From: Bacteroidales bacterium
GTDB taxonomy: Bacteria > Bacteroidota > Bacteroidia > Bacteroidales > UBA932
Length of the DNA: 6,103 nt
NCBI GenBank assembly: GCA_017509375.1
Contig: JAFWPT010000041.1
Coordinates: 1 to 6,103, forward strand
Reading direction: 5' to 3'
In this document: piece after piece, positions 6,097 to 6,103 of the stretch
How the letters are laid out: each line of letters begins with the position of its first letter
How positions within the stretch are numbered: position 1 is the first letter of the stretch
Position numbers and translations under genes: made by a program
The notes under the pieces: generated by a model
Database searches by the model: none
Seen by the model: only the letters and a program-made list of their open reading frames with translations
What the model was told of the DNA's origin: nothing

Positions 6097-6103
6097 CAGC
6101 CCG

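Overview
The window looks like a chromosomal segment from a Bacteroidota bacterium, most likely a GC-rich gut Bacteroidales (Alistipes/Rikenellaceae-like; the genus is inference). Three things suggest this: AT-rich intergenic DNA with TAnnTTTG-type -7 promoter elements, no clear Shine-Dalgarno sequences, and a surface lipoprotein of the DUF5074/YncE propeller type. All genes in the window lie on the minus strand, so transcription runs from high to low coordinates.

Right edge (5995-6103): an AT-rich divergent promoter region. One promoter-like element faces left towards nadE. A near-consensus Bacteroidota promoter faces right, towards a gene outside the window.

Middle (1428-5994): a tightly packed four-gene cluster, probably one operon, in the order ammonia-dependent NAD+ synthetase (nadE), M24B Xaa-Pro aminopeptidase, an unrecognised membrane-anchored coiled-coil protein, and the radical SAM heme chaperone HemW. 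nadE and the aminopeptidase overlap by ATGA. The aminopeptidase and the coiled-coil gene are 39 bases apart. The coiled-coil gene and hemW overlap by TAATG. The set is mostly housekeeping (cofactor synthesis, peptide turnover, heme delivery); no shared pathway is evident.

Left (1-1368): a separate, B12-controlled unit. A -7 promoter element leads directly into a compact cobalamin riboswitch (about 1261-1360), followed by a possible expression-platform hairpin and then a gene for a secreted lipoprotein with a YncE/DUF5074-type beta-propeller. Riboswitch plus propeller lipoprotein points to a BtuG-like cobalamin-capture protein working with a BtuB transporter, which would lie beyond the left edge. 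The gene is interrupted by an in-frame TAG at codon 138, yet the same frame stays open and family-like for the remaining 262 codons to the window edge. This is the most notable oddity here. It could be a fresh nonsense mutation, a sequencing error or, less likely, readthrough. No CRISPR, tRNA, rRNA, mobile element or defence system was seen.
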